Positions 1 to 10,152 of a stretch of DNA of 64,000 bases are shown piece after piece. The notes beneath the pieces were generated by a model. That model did not search any database. It saw only the letters and a program-made list of their open reading frames with translations, and had not been told where the DNA came from. Source of the stretch: Pseudomonas sp. TTU2014-080ASC (GTDB lineage: Bacteria > Pseudomonadota > Gammaproteobacteria > Pseudomonadales > Pseudomonadaceae); contig NZ_LKKK01000012.1 in the NCBI RefSeq assembly GCF_001446935.1, positions 310,001-374,000 of the forward strand. The letters are read 5' to 3'. Each line of letters starts with the position of its first letter. Within the stretch, counting starts at the first letter, position 1. A program made the translations under genes and the position numbers.

Positions 1-1108
1 TATTGACCAGCAGGCGCTGCTGCAACATGGCATCTCGGGCCAGTGTTGGCAGAACATCCTGCGGCACACCGGCGTCACGCAGACGGGTTGGCAGACCGCT
101 TTGTTCGCTGAAGTCGGCCATGCGGCAAATAAACTGCTCGGTCTGCTCCATCACACCGCCGGGCCGCAGCTGATCACCCAAAATTACCGGGGCCAACTCA
201 GCATACAGCGGCGCTGCGACACTTGCGTTAAAGCCCAGCACATGGGGCAGCACCAGCGCATTGGACAATCCGTGAGGTATGTGGAAGTGACCACCGAGCG
301 GGTACGCTAGTGCATGCACAGCCGCGCATGGCGCATTGGCGAAGGCCTGCCCGGCCAGGCACGAACCCAGCAGCATGGCCTGACGCGCCTCGCGGTTGCT
401 GCCGTTACTCACCACTTCGTCCAGGTTTCGCGCCAAAAGGCGTAAGGCCTCTTTAGCCAAGAGGTCCGAGATGGGATTCTTTTTGATCGCGCTGGTGTAA
501 GCCTCAATGGCGTGGACCATGGCATCAATTCCGGTCGCGGCCGTTACAGAAGCAGGCAGGCCAAGCGTCAAGTCAGCATCCAAAACAGCCAGATCAGGCA
601 ACAACACAGGGGAAACAACGCCCTTTTTGGTGGTTGTGCCGGTGGTGATAACAGAGATCGGCGTCACTTCAGAGCCGGTCCCAGCGGTAGTCGGCACCAG
701 AATCAATGGCAGGCGCTGAGCGGTAACCTGATCCACACCGTACATCTCATCCAGTGTTTGCGTGCAGGCGGGGTTAGCCAGCAGGGCCACCAACTTGGCC
801 ACATCCATCGAGCTACCACCGCCAAAGCCGACAATCAGCTCAGCTTTAAGGGCTAGGGCCTGCTTAACAGCTTCCAACAGAATGATTTCAGGTGGATCGG
901 CCACCACCTGGTCAAACACTTCGACCTTAACCCCAGCCTGAGCAAAGCCGGGCAACACCTCATCGAGCAGGCCAAGCTTGCTGATGCCTGGGTCCGTAAT
1001 CAGCAAGACCCGCTGCGCACCACGCTCACGGCACAGCGATCCTAGGCGGCGCGAGGCCCCAAGCTCGCACTTAATCTGGGCAGTCGTAGCAAAACTGAAC
1101 GCATGCAT
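1..1108 (-). CDS. Iron-containing alcohol dehydrogenase (3' end beyond window)
   Basis: This is a group III iron-dependent alcohol dehydrogenase, a family that oxidises alcohols with NAD(P)+. The reverse strand reads without a stop from an ATG at 1108 to the left edge, about 369 residues, so only a few C-terminal residues should be missing (relatives are about 380). Visible marks are the nucleotide-binding GGGSSMDVAK, the TTAGTGSEVTP loop, the metal-ligand region IDAMVHAIEAY and the second ligand stretch with AAVHALAYPLGGHFHIPHG. A GAGGA ribosome site lies just upstream. The substrate cannot be told from sequence. Maleylacetate reductases are distant relatives but usually lack this exact histidine-rich pattern. 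Confidence 0.9.
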   Translation of the reverse strand, partial: MHAFSFATTAQIKCELGASRRLGSLCRERGAQRVLLITDPGISKLGLLDEVLPGFAQAGVKVEVFDQVVADPPEIILLEAVKQALALKAELIVGFGGGSSMDVAKLVALLANPACTQTLDEMYGVDQVTAQRLPLILVPTTAGTGSEVTPISVITTGTTTKKGVVSPVLLPDLAVLDADLTLGLPASVTAATGIDAMVHAIEAYTSAIKKNPISDLLAKEALRLLARNLDEVVSNGSNREARQAMLLGSCLAGQAFANAPCAAVHALAYPLGGHFHIPHGLSNALVLPHVLGFNASVAAPLYAELAPVILGDQLRPGGVMEQTEQFICRMADFSEQSGLPTRLRDAGVPQDVLPTLARDAMLQQRLLVN

Positions 1109-1278
1109 GGCGCATCCTCGGCAGATGGGGTTGTGGGTTTATAACGCAAAAAACCCTGGCAGTAACCGCCTAAAGGAGCACAAGAGTCCAAAATAAGACA
1201 GCAAAGCCCCGCAGAAACAGAAACCACGGAGCGTCGAAGTTCGCCAGTGGCTATTCAGGAGAGAAACAACAGGACACT

Positions 1279-1300
1279 CCACATCGGCAAAGCGATGTGG
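1279..1300. terminator. Perfect 8-bp hairpin after the small ORF
   Basis: CCACATCG and CGATGTGG flank a 6-base loop, 28 bases downstream of the stop of the small reverse-strand ORF. No T-run follows on either strand, so it is a weak terminator candidate and may be only an RNA 3' end stabiliser. Nothing else is evident between 1109 and 1327. Confidence 0.3.
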
Positions 1301-1327
1301 GCTAGCGACTGATCAGGCCGTGCCGTA

Positions 1328-1507
1328 TCAGTGAATCGACGTACCTATCAGCATGCCGTGCTCGACCTGATAGGTCTTGCGGCCGACCTGCAACGTCAGC
1401 GGGCTGCGGCTCGCAATCACCCAGCCTTTAGCGAGCAGGATGTCGATGTAGGCACGTAACTCTGGTAACTGGCGCTGTTCTTGATGACGCAAATCCACCT
1501 GTTCCAA
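1328..1507 (-). CDS. Short hypothetical protein, 59 aa, TTG start
   Basis: A short reverse-strand frame begins at TTG 1507 and ends with TGA at 1328. An AGAGGTG ribosome site sits about 8 bases before the TTG. The peptide opens (M)EQVDLRHQEQRQLPEL and later reads KGWVIASRSPLTLQVG, a mixed alpha/beta composition without a signal peptide or membrane segment. An in-frame GTG three codons downstream is an alternative start. I do not recognise the family. It is called from the ribosome site, protein-like composition and placement in an otherwise empty gap. It lies in the same orientation as amtB but behind amtB's terminator. Confidence 0.5.
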   Translation of the reverse strand: MEQVDLRHQEQRQLPELRAYIDILLAKGWVIASRSPLTLQVGRKTYQVEHGMLIGTSIH

Positions 1508-1688
1508 CTCTGATCACCTCTTCAAAGTGAGCGTTACCAGCAGAAGACATCGGATAGAAAAGATATTGCAATTAAGTTATAGCAATCAGAACTGTCTAAT
1601 ACATTCTATTTTACTGAACATCAAGTAGTGTTTCCGAACTTGCAGAGAGTGGCACCGTTTCCAATTAGCGTGCTAATTCCAGCAGACA

Positions 1689-1719
1689 CAAAAACGCCCG
1701 GCGAACCGGGCGTTTTTTT
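1689..1719. terminator. Rho-independent terminator of glnK-amtB
   Basis: The stem ACGCCCGG/CCGGGCGT with a CGAA tetraloop is flanked by A-runs and T-runs, so it can work on both strands. It lies 15 bases after the amtB stop. Confidence 0.85.
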
Positions 1720-1733
1720 ATACCGCGAGAGGA

Positions 1734-3053
1734 TTACAGGTTGTAACCGCGCTCGTTGTGCTCGGAGAGGTCGAGGCCAACCACTTCCGACTCTTCGCTC
1801 ACACGCAGGCCCATCACCACATCCAGCACTTTCAGGATGATGTAGGTCAGGATGCCGGTGTACACGATGGTGAACAGAACCGACTTGGTTTGTACCCACA
1901 GCTGAGTCGCGATACCCGGGATTTCGCCGAAGCCGCCCAGGGACGGAGCCGCGAAGGCACCAACCAGGATCGCACCAACGATACCTCCGATGCAGTGCAC
2001 GCCGAATACGTCCAGAGAGTCGTCGTAGCCCAGCTTGCGCTTCATGCTGGTTGCGCAGAAGAAGCAGATCACACCGGATACCAGACCAATCACCAGAGCA
2101 CCAACCGGACCCACTGCACCAGCAGCCGGAGTAATCGCAACCAGGCCAGCAACCACACCCGAAGCAATGCCCAGAGCGCTTGGCTTACCGTGGGTCACCC
2201 ACTCAGCGAACATCCAGGACAGAGCAGCAGCAGCGGTAGCGATCTGAGTTACCAGCATGGCCATACCAGCGGTTTCATCAGCAGCGGCAGCGGAGCCGGC
2301 GTTGAAGCCGAACCAGCCGATCCAGAGCATCGCAGCACCGATCAGGGTGTAGCCCAGGTTGTGCGGAGCCATCGGAGTGGTCGGGTAGCCTTTACGCTTG
2401 CCCAGCACCAGGCACGCAACCAGACCTGCGATACCGGCGTTGATGTGCACCACGGTGCCGCCAGCAAAGTCGATCACGCCTTCATCCCACAGGAACGCAC
2501 CGTCGCCGCTCCAAACCATGTGGCACATCGGGGCGTACACGATGGTGAACCAGATGGTCATGAAGATCAGCATCGCGGAGAACTTCATACGCTCAGCGAA
2601 CGCACCGACGATCAGCGCCGGAGTGATGATCGCGAAGGTCATCTGGAAGGTCACGAATACGCTCTCAGGGAACGCGCCGACCATGCTTTCTTTAGTCAGG
2701 TTGCTCAGGAACATATTGTCCAGGCTACCTACGAAAGAGTTGAAGTTGGTAACGCCTTGCTCCATGCCCGACGTATCAAACGCGAGGCTGTAGCCGTAGA
2801 CGAACCACAGAATGCTCATCAGACCAGTGATGGCAAAGCACTGCATCATCACCGACAGAATGTTTTTCGAACGAACCATGCCGCCATAGAACAGCGCCAG
2901 GCCGGGGATTGTCATAAACAGCACCAGCGCAGTGGCAGTCAGCATCCACGCGGTGTCACCGGAATTGAGGGTAGCAACCTCTTCCGCCATGGCCAGGCCA
3001 GGGCTTACGAGGGACAACAGGGCTCCTAGCCCTGCGATTTTGCGCAGAGTCAT
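1734..3053 (-). CDS. amtB: Ammonium transporter AmtB
   Basis: This is an inner-membrane ammonium channel of the Amt/MEP/Rh family, 439 aa. The N-terminus (MTLRKIAGLGALLSLVSPGLAMAEE) is a cleavable signal peptide, as in other proteobacterial AmtB proteins. About eleven hydrophobic segments follow. Family marks include DTAWMLTATALVLFMTIPGLALFYGGMVR near residue 33 and the pore region VHINAGIAGLVACLVLGKR with a conserved histidine. DVFGVHCIGGIVGAILVG holds the second pore histidine. It lies 35 bases downstream of glnK in the same direction, the classic operon in which GlnK binds and closes AmtB when nitrogen is plentiful. Confidence 0.97.
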   Translation of the reverse strand: MTLRKIAGLGALLSLVSPGLAMAEEVATLNSGDTAWMLTATALVLFMTIPGLALFYGGMVRSKNILSVMMQCFAITGLMSILWFVYGYSLAFDTSGMEQGVTNFNSFVGSLDNMFLSNLTKESMVGAFPESVFVTFQMTFAIITPALIVGAFAERMKFSAMLIFMTIWFTIVYAPMCHMVWSGDGAFLWDEGVIDFAGGTVVHINAGIAGLVACLVLGKRKGYPTTPMAPHNLGYTLIGAAMLWIGWFGFNAGSAAAADETAGMAMLVTQIATAAAALSWMFAEWVTHGKPSALGIASGVVAGLVAITPAAGAVGPVGALVIGLVSGVICFFCATSMKRKLGYDDSLDVFGVHCIGGIVGAILVGAFAAPSLGGFGEIPGIATQLWVQTKSVLFTIVYTGILTYIILKVLDVVMGLRVSEESEVVGLDLSEHNERGYNL

Positions 3054-3088
3054 ATTGTTTTCTCCTGGGGCGTGTTGGGTTCTGAGGC

Positions 3089-3427
<339 letters not shown>

Positions 3428-3621
3428 TTAACTTCTCCCGTGTAGGTGGACTCGCCCCAGGAAAAACGAACCCGGCGCAAGTCTAAGGCAGTGCTTGGCT
3501 TTTGTAATGCATCGTGCCCTGAACCAGCGATTCTGATGCGTTCAATCGCTCCCGACGAAGCACTCCCCCCGCTTCATCCGACACACCCAAACACCTGCAG
3601 TGCGTGCGTCACCAGACACTT

Positions 3622-3637
3622 AGCAGAAACCTTGCCA
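3622..3637 (-). promoter_or_regulatory. Sigma-54 (-24/-12) promoter for glnK-amtB
   Basis: On the reverse strand TGGCAAG-GTTT-CTGCT matches the RpoN consensus TGGCACG-N4-TTGCW, with GG and GC correctly 10 bases apart. Transcription would start near 3611, leaving a leader of about 185 bases before glnK. The gap 3428-3847 has no other gene. A partial dyad (TTGCGC 3742-3747, GTGCAA 3757-3762) lies at a plausible enhancer distance, but its spacing does not fit the NtrC consensus well. Confidence 0.55.
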
Positions 3638-3847
3638 AGTGCAGAAAAGTCTTAAAAATCATCTATTTACAGGTCTATCAAACCAATCCAACGCAAAAGC
3701 GAACAGGTCGACGCACAATAACGGTGCAGCCAAACACCCCCTTGCGCTCAAAAAATGTGCAACTGCGCCATTTATCAATCCGCCACACGCACAAGAGTGA
3801 AAAAATTCACGTGCTACACTGCGCCAACCCGACTATGGAGCTTCACT

Positions 3848-4102
3848 ATGCTGCCACCTAAAGCCCTTCTCGACGCCCTCAGTAGCCAAGCCTCACGCCT
3901 GTTCAGCGGCGAAACCCCGCTGCCACGTGCAGAGTTTGAAGCCCAGTTCAAAGCACTCCTGCAAAGCACCTTCAGCAAACTCGATCTGGTCAGCCGCGAA
4001 GAATTCGACAGCCAGATGGTCGTCCTCGCCCGCACCCGCGCTCGCCTCGAAGCCCTGGAATCCAAACTGGCTGAGTTGGAAGAAGCCTCCCGCGAGAAAT
4101 AA
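3848..4102 (+). CDS. ubiK: Ubiquinone biosynthesis accessory factor UbiK-like (YqiC/BMFP family)
   Basis: This 84-residue protein opens MLPPKALLDALSSQASRLFSG and ends in a long charged helix (ARTRARLEALESKLAELEEASREK) predicted to form a coiled coil. Both match the YqiC/UbiK family, whose members trimerise and assist aerobic ubiquinone synthesis with UbiJ. The ATG at 3848, preceded by GGAG, is chosen because the longer upstream extension looks unlike the family. The gene sits 37 bases before comM/yifB in the same direction, a common arrangement in pseudomonads. Confidence 0.85.
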   Translation: MLPPKALLDALSSQASRLFSGETPLPRAEFEAQFKALLQSTFSKLDLVSREEFDSQMVVLARTRARLEALESKLAELEEASREK

Positions 4103-4139
4103 TCCGCTGCAGCAATGCGCAACGATCAAGGAGTGATCG

Positions 4140-5630
4140 ATGTCCCTGGCAATCGTCCACAGCCGTGCACAGGTCGGCGTAGAAGCACCGCCCGTCACCG
4201 TCGAGGCCCATTTGGCCAACGGACTACCCTCACTGGCGCTGGTGGGCTTGCCAGAAACCGCCGTTAAAGAAAGCAAAGACCGGGTGCGCAGTGCCATTCT
4301 CAACTGCGCCTTCGACTTCCCGCCCCGACGCATCACCCTCAACCTGGCTCCGGCTGATCTGCCCAAAGACGGCGGCCGTTTCGATCTCGCCATTGCCTTG
4401 GGCATTCTCGCCGCCAGCGGACAAGTGCCAGTGACTGCTCTGGAACAACTGGAATGCCTCGGCGAACTGGCCCTTTCCGGCGAAGTCCGCCCGGTTCAGG
4501 GCGTGTTGCCTGCAGCCCTCGCGGCCAGAGCAGCCGGACGCACCTTGGTGGTACCCAAACAAAACGCTGAAGAAGCCAGCCTCGCCTCCGGCCTGACGGT
4601 ACTTGCCGTGGGCCACTTGCTGGAACTGGCCGCGCATCTCAACGGCCAGACACCGCTGCCACCGTATGAAGCTCAAGGCCTTTTGCGTCAGGTACAACCC
4701 TATCCCGACCTGGCTGACGTACAGGGCCAACTCGCCGCCAAACGCGCCCTACTAGTGGCCGCGGCTGGAGCTCATAACCTGCTGTTCACCGGCCCGCCTG
4801 GCACGGGCAAGACCTTACTGGCCAGCTGCCTGCCCGGCCTGTTGCCACCGCTGGATGAATCCGAAGCGCTGGAGGTCGCCGCCATTCATTCTGTCGCCAG
4901 CCACACCCCACTCGACGCTTGGCCACAACGCCCGTTCCGCTCGCCTCACCACAGCGCCTCCGGCCCGGCTCTGGTCGGCGGAGGCAGTCGTCCACAACCG
5001 GGCGAAATCACCTTGGCCCACCAGGGCGTATTGTTTCTGGATGAATTGCCCGAGTTCGACCGCAAAGTGCTTGAGGTGTTAAGGGAGCCCTTGGAATCCG
5101 GTCATATCGTGATTGCCCGCGCTCGGGACAAAGTCCGTTTCCCGGCACGCTTCCAACTCGTTGCCGCGATGAACCCCTGCCCTTGCGGGCATCTCGGCGA
5201 TCCCTCCGGCACCTGCCGCTGCGGTGCCGAGCAAGTGCAACGCTACCGCAACAAACTCTCCGGCCCACTGCTGGATCGCATCGACCTGCACCTGACCGTC
5301 CCCCGCGAGACAACGCGCCTAAGCAACAGCGAACCCGGCCAGAGCACGAGCGTAGTCGCCGCGCTGGTTGCTCAAGCCCGGCAACAGCAGGTCAGCCGCC
5401 AGGGCTGCGCCAACGCCCATCTGGACCTCAAAGGCGTGCAACAGCACTGCCAGCTCAACAGTGAAGACCAACACTGGCTGGAAGCCGCTTGCGAACGCCT
5501 GAACATGAGCCTGCGTGCTGCTCACCGCGTGATGAAAGTCGCGCGCACGCTGGCTGATCTGGAACAGGCTGCGCACATCACCCGCGCCCATCTGGCAGAA
5601 GCCCTACAATATCGGCCGCAAAGTCGCTGA
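4140..5630 (+). CDS. comM: YifB/ComM family Mg-chelatase-like AAA+ ATPase
   Basis: This is a 496-residue AAA+ protein. The N-terminal ChlI/Lon-protease-like domain (about residues 1-170) opens [19 protein letters not shown]. The Walker A motif GPPGTGKT lies near residue 220, Walker B is [10 protein letters not shown], and [13 protein letters not shown] is a cysteine-bearing family signature. A C-terminal Mg-chelatase lid follows. In Vibrio, ComM is a hexameric helicase that promotes branch migration during natural transformation; that role here is by family only. AAGGAG lies at good spacing before the ATG. Confidence 0.93.
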   Translation: MSLAIVHSRAQVGVEAPPVTVEAHLANGLPSLALVGLPETAVKESKDRVRSAILNCAFDFPPRRITLNLAPADLPKDGGRFDLAIALGILAASGQVPVTALEQLECLGELALSGEVRPVQGVLPAALAARAAGRTLVVPKQNAEEASLASGLTVLAVGHLLELAAHLNGQTPLPPYEAQGLLRQVQPYPDLADVQGQLAAKRALLVAAAGAHNLLFTGPPGTGKTLLASCLPGLLPPLDESEALEVAAIHSVASHTPLDAWPQRPFRSPHHSASGPALVGGGSRPQPGEITLAHQGVLFLDELPEFDRKVLEVLREPLESGHIVIARARDKVRFPARFQLVAAMNPCPCGHLGDPSGTCRCGAEQVQRYRNKLSGPLLDRIDLHLTVPRETTRLSNSEPGQSTSVVAALVAQARQQQVSRQGCANAHLDLKGVQQHCQLNSEDQHWLEAACERLNMSLRAAHRVMKVARTLADLEQAAHITRAHLAEALQYRPQSR

Positions 5631-5676
5631 TACCTGCAAGCGGCAATCCCTCATTCCTATTTTCGACGAGTCTGTG

Positions 5677-6006
5677 ATGCCAGAAATTAAAACCGTCTTG
5701 CTGTTTGTGCTGACAGCCATCGCAGAGATCGTTGGCTGTTACCTGCCCTATCTCTGGCTACGTGAAGGCAAAAGCATCTGGCTGTTGGTGCCCGCCGCGC
5801 TCAGTTTGGCGGCTTTTGCATGGCTACTGACATTGCACCCAACCGCTGCGGGACGAGTGTATGCCGCGTATGGCGGTGTCTATATTTTTGTCGCCATTCT
5901 CTGGCTATGGGGGGTGGACGGCATCAAACCCACAGGCTGGGATCTGCTTGGAACAGCGGTAGCGCTTTGCGGTATGGGCATCATCATGTTTGCCCCAAGA
6001 GCATAA
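5677..6006 (+). CDS. ynfA: YnfA/UPF0060 family small membrane protein
   Basis: This 109-residue protein has four hydrophobic segments and matches UPF0060 (YnfA), related to small multidrug-resistance transporters. Recognisable stretches are [21 protein letters not shown] and [24 protein letters not shown]. The ATG at 5677 is preferred to the adjoining GTG at 5674. Its function is not well established in the family. A bidirectional terminator follows immediately, shared with the end of the spu operon. Confidence 0.9.
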   Translation: MPEIKTVLLFVLTAIAEIVGCYLPYLWLREGKSIWLLVPAALSLAAFAWLLTLHPTAAGRVYAAYGGVYIFVAILWLWGVDGIKPTGWDLLGTAVALCGMGIIMFAPRA

Positions 6007-6032
6007 AAAAGGGCCACCGAAGTGGCCCTTTT
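6005..6032. terminator. Bidirectional terminator between ynfA and spuH
   Basis: GGGCCAC and GTGGCCC flank a CGAA loop, with A-run before and T-run after. It serves ynfA on the plus strand and the spu operon on the minus strand. Confidence 0.85.
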
Positions 6033-6046
6033 CATAACACCTTTGC

Positions 6047-6901
6047 TTACGCGGTTTGCGCTGCGCCGGTGGTTTCGTCCATGGCTTGTTGCAAGGCCTT
6101 CTTGCGTTTTTCTTCGGCACGGTGGGCGAAGAACCACATCACGAAGGTAGCCAACGAGACGCTGAGCAGGATCAGGCTCGCCACTGCGTTGATCTCAGGC
6201 TTCACGCCCAGTCGTACAGCAGAGAACACTTCCATCGGCAGCGTGGTCGAACCTGGACCGGACACGAAGCTGGCCAGTACCAAGTCGTCCAGCGACAGGG
6301 CGAAGGACATCATGGCCCCGGCTACCAGCGACGGCGCGATCATCGGGATGGTGATCAGGAAGAACACCTTCCACGGCCGTGCACCGAGGTCCATGGCAGC
6401 CTCTTCGATGGACAAATCCAGCTCACGCAAGCGAGAGGAGACGATCACCGCAACATACGCCGAGCAGAAGGTGGTGTGCGCGATCCAGATGGTCAGCAGG
6501 CCACGCTCTGCCGGCCAGCCGATCAGCTGAGCCATTGCCACGAACAGCAGCAACAGCGACAGACCGGTGATTACCTCTGGCATAACCAGCGGTGCAGTCA
6601 CCAGACCACCGAACAGCGTGCGGCCTTTGAAGCGGGTCACGCGGGTCAGCACAAAGGCTGCCATGGTGCCCAATGCCACCGCCGCAATGGCGGTGTACAG
6701 CGCCACTTCCAGGGAGCGCATGACCGAGTTCATCAGCTGGGTGTTATCCAACAGGCCGACGTACCACTTGATCGACCAACCACCCCACACGGTTACCAGG
6801 CGGGATGCGTTGAACGAGTAGATGACCAGAATGACCATCGGTAAGTAGATAAACGCCAAGCCCGCCCACAACATGAAGTTGGAGAAACTAAAACGCTTCA
6901 T
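6047..6901 (-). CDS. spuH: Polyamine ABC transporter permease SpuH (PotI-like)
   Basis: This 284-residue inner-membrane permease of the PotC/PotI type has about six membrane segments, starting FSNFMLWAGLAFIYLPMVILVIYSFN. The EAA loop that contacts the ATPase is visible as EAAMDLGARPWKVFFLITIPM. It is the last gene of the spu operon. Its ATG overlaps the spuG stop in an ATGA, implying translational coupling. With SpuG it should form the membrane channel for putrescine and spermidine import. Confidence 0.94.
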   Translation of the reverse strand: MKRFSFSNFMLWAGLAFIYLPMVILVIYSFNASRLVTVWGGWSIKWYVGLLDNTQLMNSVMRSLEVALYTAIAAVALGTMAAFVLTRVTRFKGRTLFGGLVTAPLVMPEVITGLSLLLLFVAMAQLIGWPAERGLLTIWIAHTTFCSAYVAVIVSSRLRELDLSIEEAAMDLGARPWKVFFLITIPMIAPSLVAGAMMSFALSLDDLVLASFVSGPGSTTLPMEVFSAVRLGVKPEINAVASLILLSVSLATFVMWFFAHRAEEKRKKALQQAMDETTGAAQTA

Positions 6902-7809
6902 GGCCGTCCCTCCATTTCTTTGGCTTGGTTACGGTTAAACAGGATGATCGGGACAATTAGGATCGCCAGCATCACTACCGCCAGGGCAGACGCCACCGGC
7001 CAGTCGCGGTTGTTGAAGAACTCCTGCCACAACACTTTACCGATCATGAGTGTTTCCGGGCCGCCCAGCAGCTCAGGAATCACGAACTCACCCACAACCG
7101 GGATGAACACCAGCATGCAACCGGCGATGATGCCGTTTTTCGCCAGCGGTACGGTGATTTTCCAGAAGCTGTTGAAGGTGCTGGATCCCAGGTCAGCTGC
7201 TGCTTCCAACAGGCTTTGATCGTGTTTGACCAGGTTGGCATACAGCGGCAACACCATGAACGGCAGGTACGAGTAGACGATACCGATGTACACCGCCAAG
7301 TTAGTGTTGAGAATCTGCAGCGGCGTATCAATAACGCCCAGCCACATCAGGAAGCCATTGAGCAGACCGTTGTTGCTGAGAATGCCCATCCACGCATACA
7401 CGCGGATCAGGATCGCAGTCCAAGTCGGCATCATGATCAGCAGCAGGAATACCATCTGCTTATCTTTTGGAGCCCGTGCAATGGCATATGCCATCGGGAA
7501 ACCAATCAACAGGCACAGAATGGTACTGACCGCAGCGATCTTCAATGAGCCCAGATAGGCCGCCAGGTACAGCGCATCCTCACTGAGGAAGATGTAATTA
7601 CCCAGGTTGATGATCAGGGTGAGTTTGTTTTCTGCCCATGTGTACACGTCGGTGTACGGCGGAATGGCTACGTCTGCTTCAGCAAAGCTGATCTTCAGAA
7701 CGATGAAGAACGGCAGCATGAAGAACAGGAACAGCCACAGAAACGGCACTCCGATTACGAAGTGCCGCCCGGTGGGCAAGCGGCGACTAATGCTTCGGAT
7801 GATATTCAT
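6898..7809 (-). CDS. spuG: Polyamine ABC transporter permease SpuG (PotH-like)
   Basis: This is the partner permease of SpuH, 303 aa from the ATG at 7809. That start is chosen because it overlaps the spuF stop as ATGA and removes an unlikely 12-residue extension. The first membrane segment is FVIGVPFLWLFLFFMLPFFIVL. The ATPase-contact loop reads EAAADLGSSTFNSFWKITVPL. A long periplasmic loop follows the first segment, as in PotB/PotH. Neighbours and overlaps on both sides support a tightly coupled F-G-H block. Confidence 0.94.
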   Translation of the reverse strand: MNIIRSISRRLPTGRHFVIGVPFLWLFLFFMLPFFIVLKISFAEADVAIPPYTDVYTWAENKLTLIINLGNYIFLSEDALYLAAYLGSLKIAAVSTILCLLIGFPMAYAIARAPKDKQMVFLLLIMMPTWTAILIRVYAWMGILSNNGLLNGFLMWLGVIDTPLQILNTNLAVYIGIVYSYLPFMVLPLYANLVKHDQSLLEAAADLGSSTFNSFWKITVPLAKNGIIAGCMLVFIPVVGEFVIPELLGGPETLMIGKVLWQEFFNNRDWPVASALAVVMLAILIVPIILFNRNQAKEMEGRP

Positions 7810-8948
7810 GAGCGCAACGCCACCCCGCTGTCGTCCTCCCACCACACGAATACCTGGTCATCCCAGGTCGGACGTGCACCGCGGCGCTCGGCGTTAGCCA
7901 CGAACGACTGAACAATCTTGCCGCTCGGCAGCTCTACGTGGAAGACCGAGTGGCCGCCCAGATAAGCGATGTCGTGAACAATACCGCGGGACCAGTTGTG
8001 CTCAGATGTCGGCTGTTCAGTGCTGATGAGCATTTTTTCCGGACGAATTGCATAGGTGATGCTCTTGTCCTGAACCGAAGTACTGACACCATGGCCGACG
8101 TAGATCGGACGCTCCAGATCAGGAGAAGCGATCAGAGCGTAGCCTTCCATGTCCTCAACCACTTGGCCATCGAACAGGTTGACGTTGCCGATAAATTCGC
8201 AAACCAAGCGGCTGGTCGGCGTCTCATAAACATCGACCGGACTACCGATCTGCTCAATGCAACCCAGATGCATGATGGCGATGCGTTGGGCCATGGTCAT
8301 GGCCTCTTCCTGGTCATGGGTCACCATCACGCAGGTCACGCCTACGCGCTCGATGATCTCAACCAGCTCAAGCTGCATCTGCGAACGCAGTTTCTTGTCC
8401 AACGCGCCCATTGGCTCGTCGAGCAGCAGCAGTTTCGGGCGCTTGGCCAGCGAACGGGCCAGAGCCACACGCTGACGCTGACCGCCGGAAAGCTGGTGTG
8501 GTTTGCGCTTGGCATACTGGGTCATGTGCACCAGTTTGAGCATTTCTTCGACGCGGGCGTCGATCTCAGCCTTCGGCATTTTGTCCTGCTTGAGTCCGAA
8601 GGCGATGTTGTCCGCCACGCTCATATGCGGGAACAAGGCGTAGGACTGGAACATCATGTTGATCGGACGCTCGTATGGCGGCAGGTCGGTAATGTCCTGG
8701 CCATCAAGGAAGATGCGTCCCTCTGTCGGCTTTTCAAAGCCTGCCAACATACGCAGCAAGGTGGACTTACCGGAACCGGAACCGCCGAGCAGAGCGAAGA
8801 TTTCGCCCTTGTTGATGGTCAGTGAAACATCTTCAACAGCTACCGTTTCATCGAATTTTTTTGTTACGCGCTCGATTTTGACCAGAACCTCTTTCGGCTT
8901 CTGACCACCCTCGAGAACTTTTTTATAGGCACTGGAAGCAACTGCCAT
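7806..8948 (-). CDS. spuF: Polyamine ABC transporter ATP-binding protein SpuF (PotG-like)
   Basis: This 380-residue ABC ATPase energises the Spu importer. Its Walker A is LLGGSGSGKST, the ABC signature is LSGGQRQRVALARSLA, Walker B is LLLLDEPMGALD, and the switch histidine is in VTHDQEEAM. A C-terminal TOBE-type regulatory domain (about residues 290-380) follows, as in PotA/PotG. The start at 8948 (MAVASSAYKK) is preferred over an upstream codon at 8981 because the longer form would cover the intergenic hairpin. Confidence 0.95.
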   Translation of the reverse strand: MAVASSAYKKVLEGGQKPKEVLVKIERVTKKFDETVAVEDVSLTINKGEIFALLGGSGSGKSTLLRMLAGFEKPTEGRIFLDGQDITDLPPYERPINMMFQSYALFPHMSVADNIAFGLKQDKMPKAEIDARVEEMLKLVHMTQYAKRKPHQLSGGQRQRVALARSLAKRPKLLLLDEPMGALDKKLRSQMQLELVEIIERVGVTCVMVTHDQEEAMTMAQRIAIMHLGCIEQIGSPVDVYETPTSRLVCEFIGNVNLFDGQVVEDMEGYALIASPDLERPIYVGHGVSTSVQDKSITYAIRPEKMLISTEQPTSEHNWSRGIVHDIAYLGGHSVFHVELPSGKIVQSFVANAERRGARPTWDDQVFVWWEDDSGVALRS

Positions 8949-8970
8949 TACCAAAACTCCACGAATTGAG

Positions 8971-8993
8971 CGCCCGGGCACCGCGACCGGGCG
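8971..8993 (-). other. Intercistronic hairpin, spuE-spuF
   Basis: CGCCCGG and CCGGGCG flank a 9-base loop between the spuE stop and the spuF start. No T-run follows in the transcript direction, so it is more likely a processing or stabilising element than a full terminator. Confidence 0.55.
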
Positions 8994-8999
8994 TTTAAA

Positions 9000-10103
<1,104 letters not shown>

Positions 10104-10110
10104 CTAGGGA

Positions 10111-10134
10111 AGACGGCAGAAAAGCCTGCCGTCT
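10111..10134 (-). other. Intercistronic hairpin, spuD-spuE
   Basis: AGACGGCAG and CTGCCGTCT form a perfect 9-bp stem around a 6-base loop. Such hairpins behind an abundant binding-protein gene commonly protect the upstream mRNA from 3' decay; that role is inferred. Confidence 0.6.
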
Positions 10135-10152
10135 CCGTTTACATCGACAGCA

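Noticed and set aside
1758..3029. 423-residue ORF antisense to amtB
   Set aside because: Composition (rich in His, Gln, Arg) is that of a shadow frame, with no motif and no ribosome site.
3742..3762. NtrC enhancer upstream of glnK (TTGCGC...GTGCAA)
   Set aside because: Half-sites are partial and the spacing is two bases longer than in known NtrC sites, so it is not listed as a feature.
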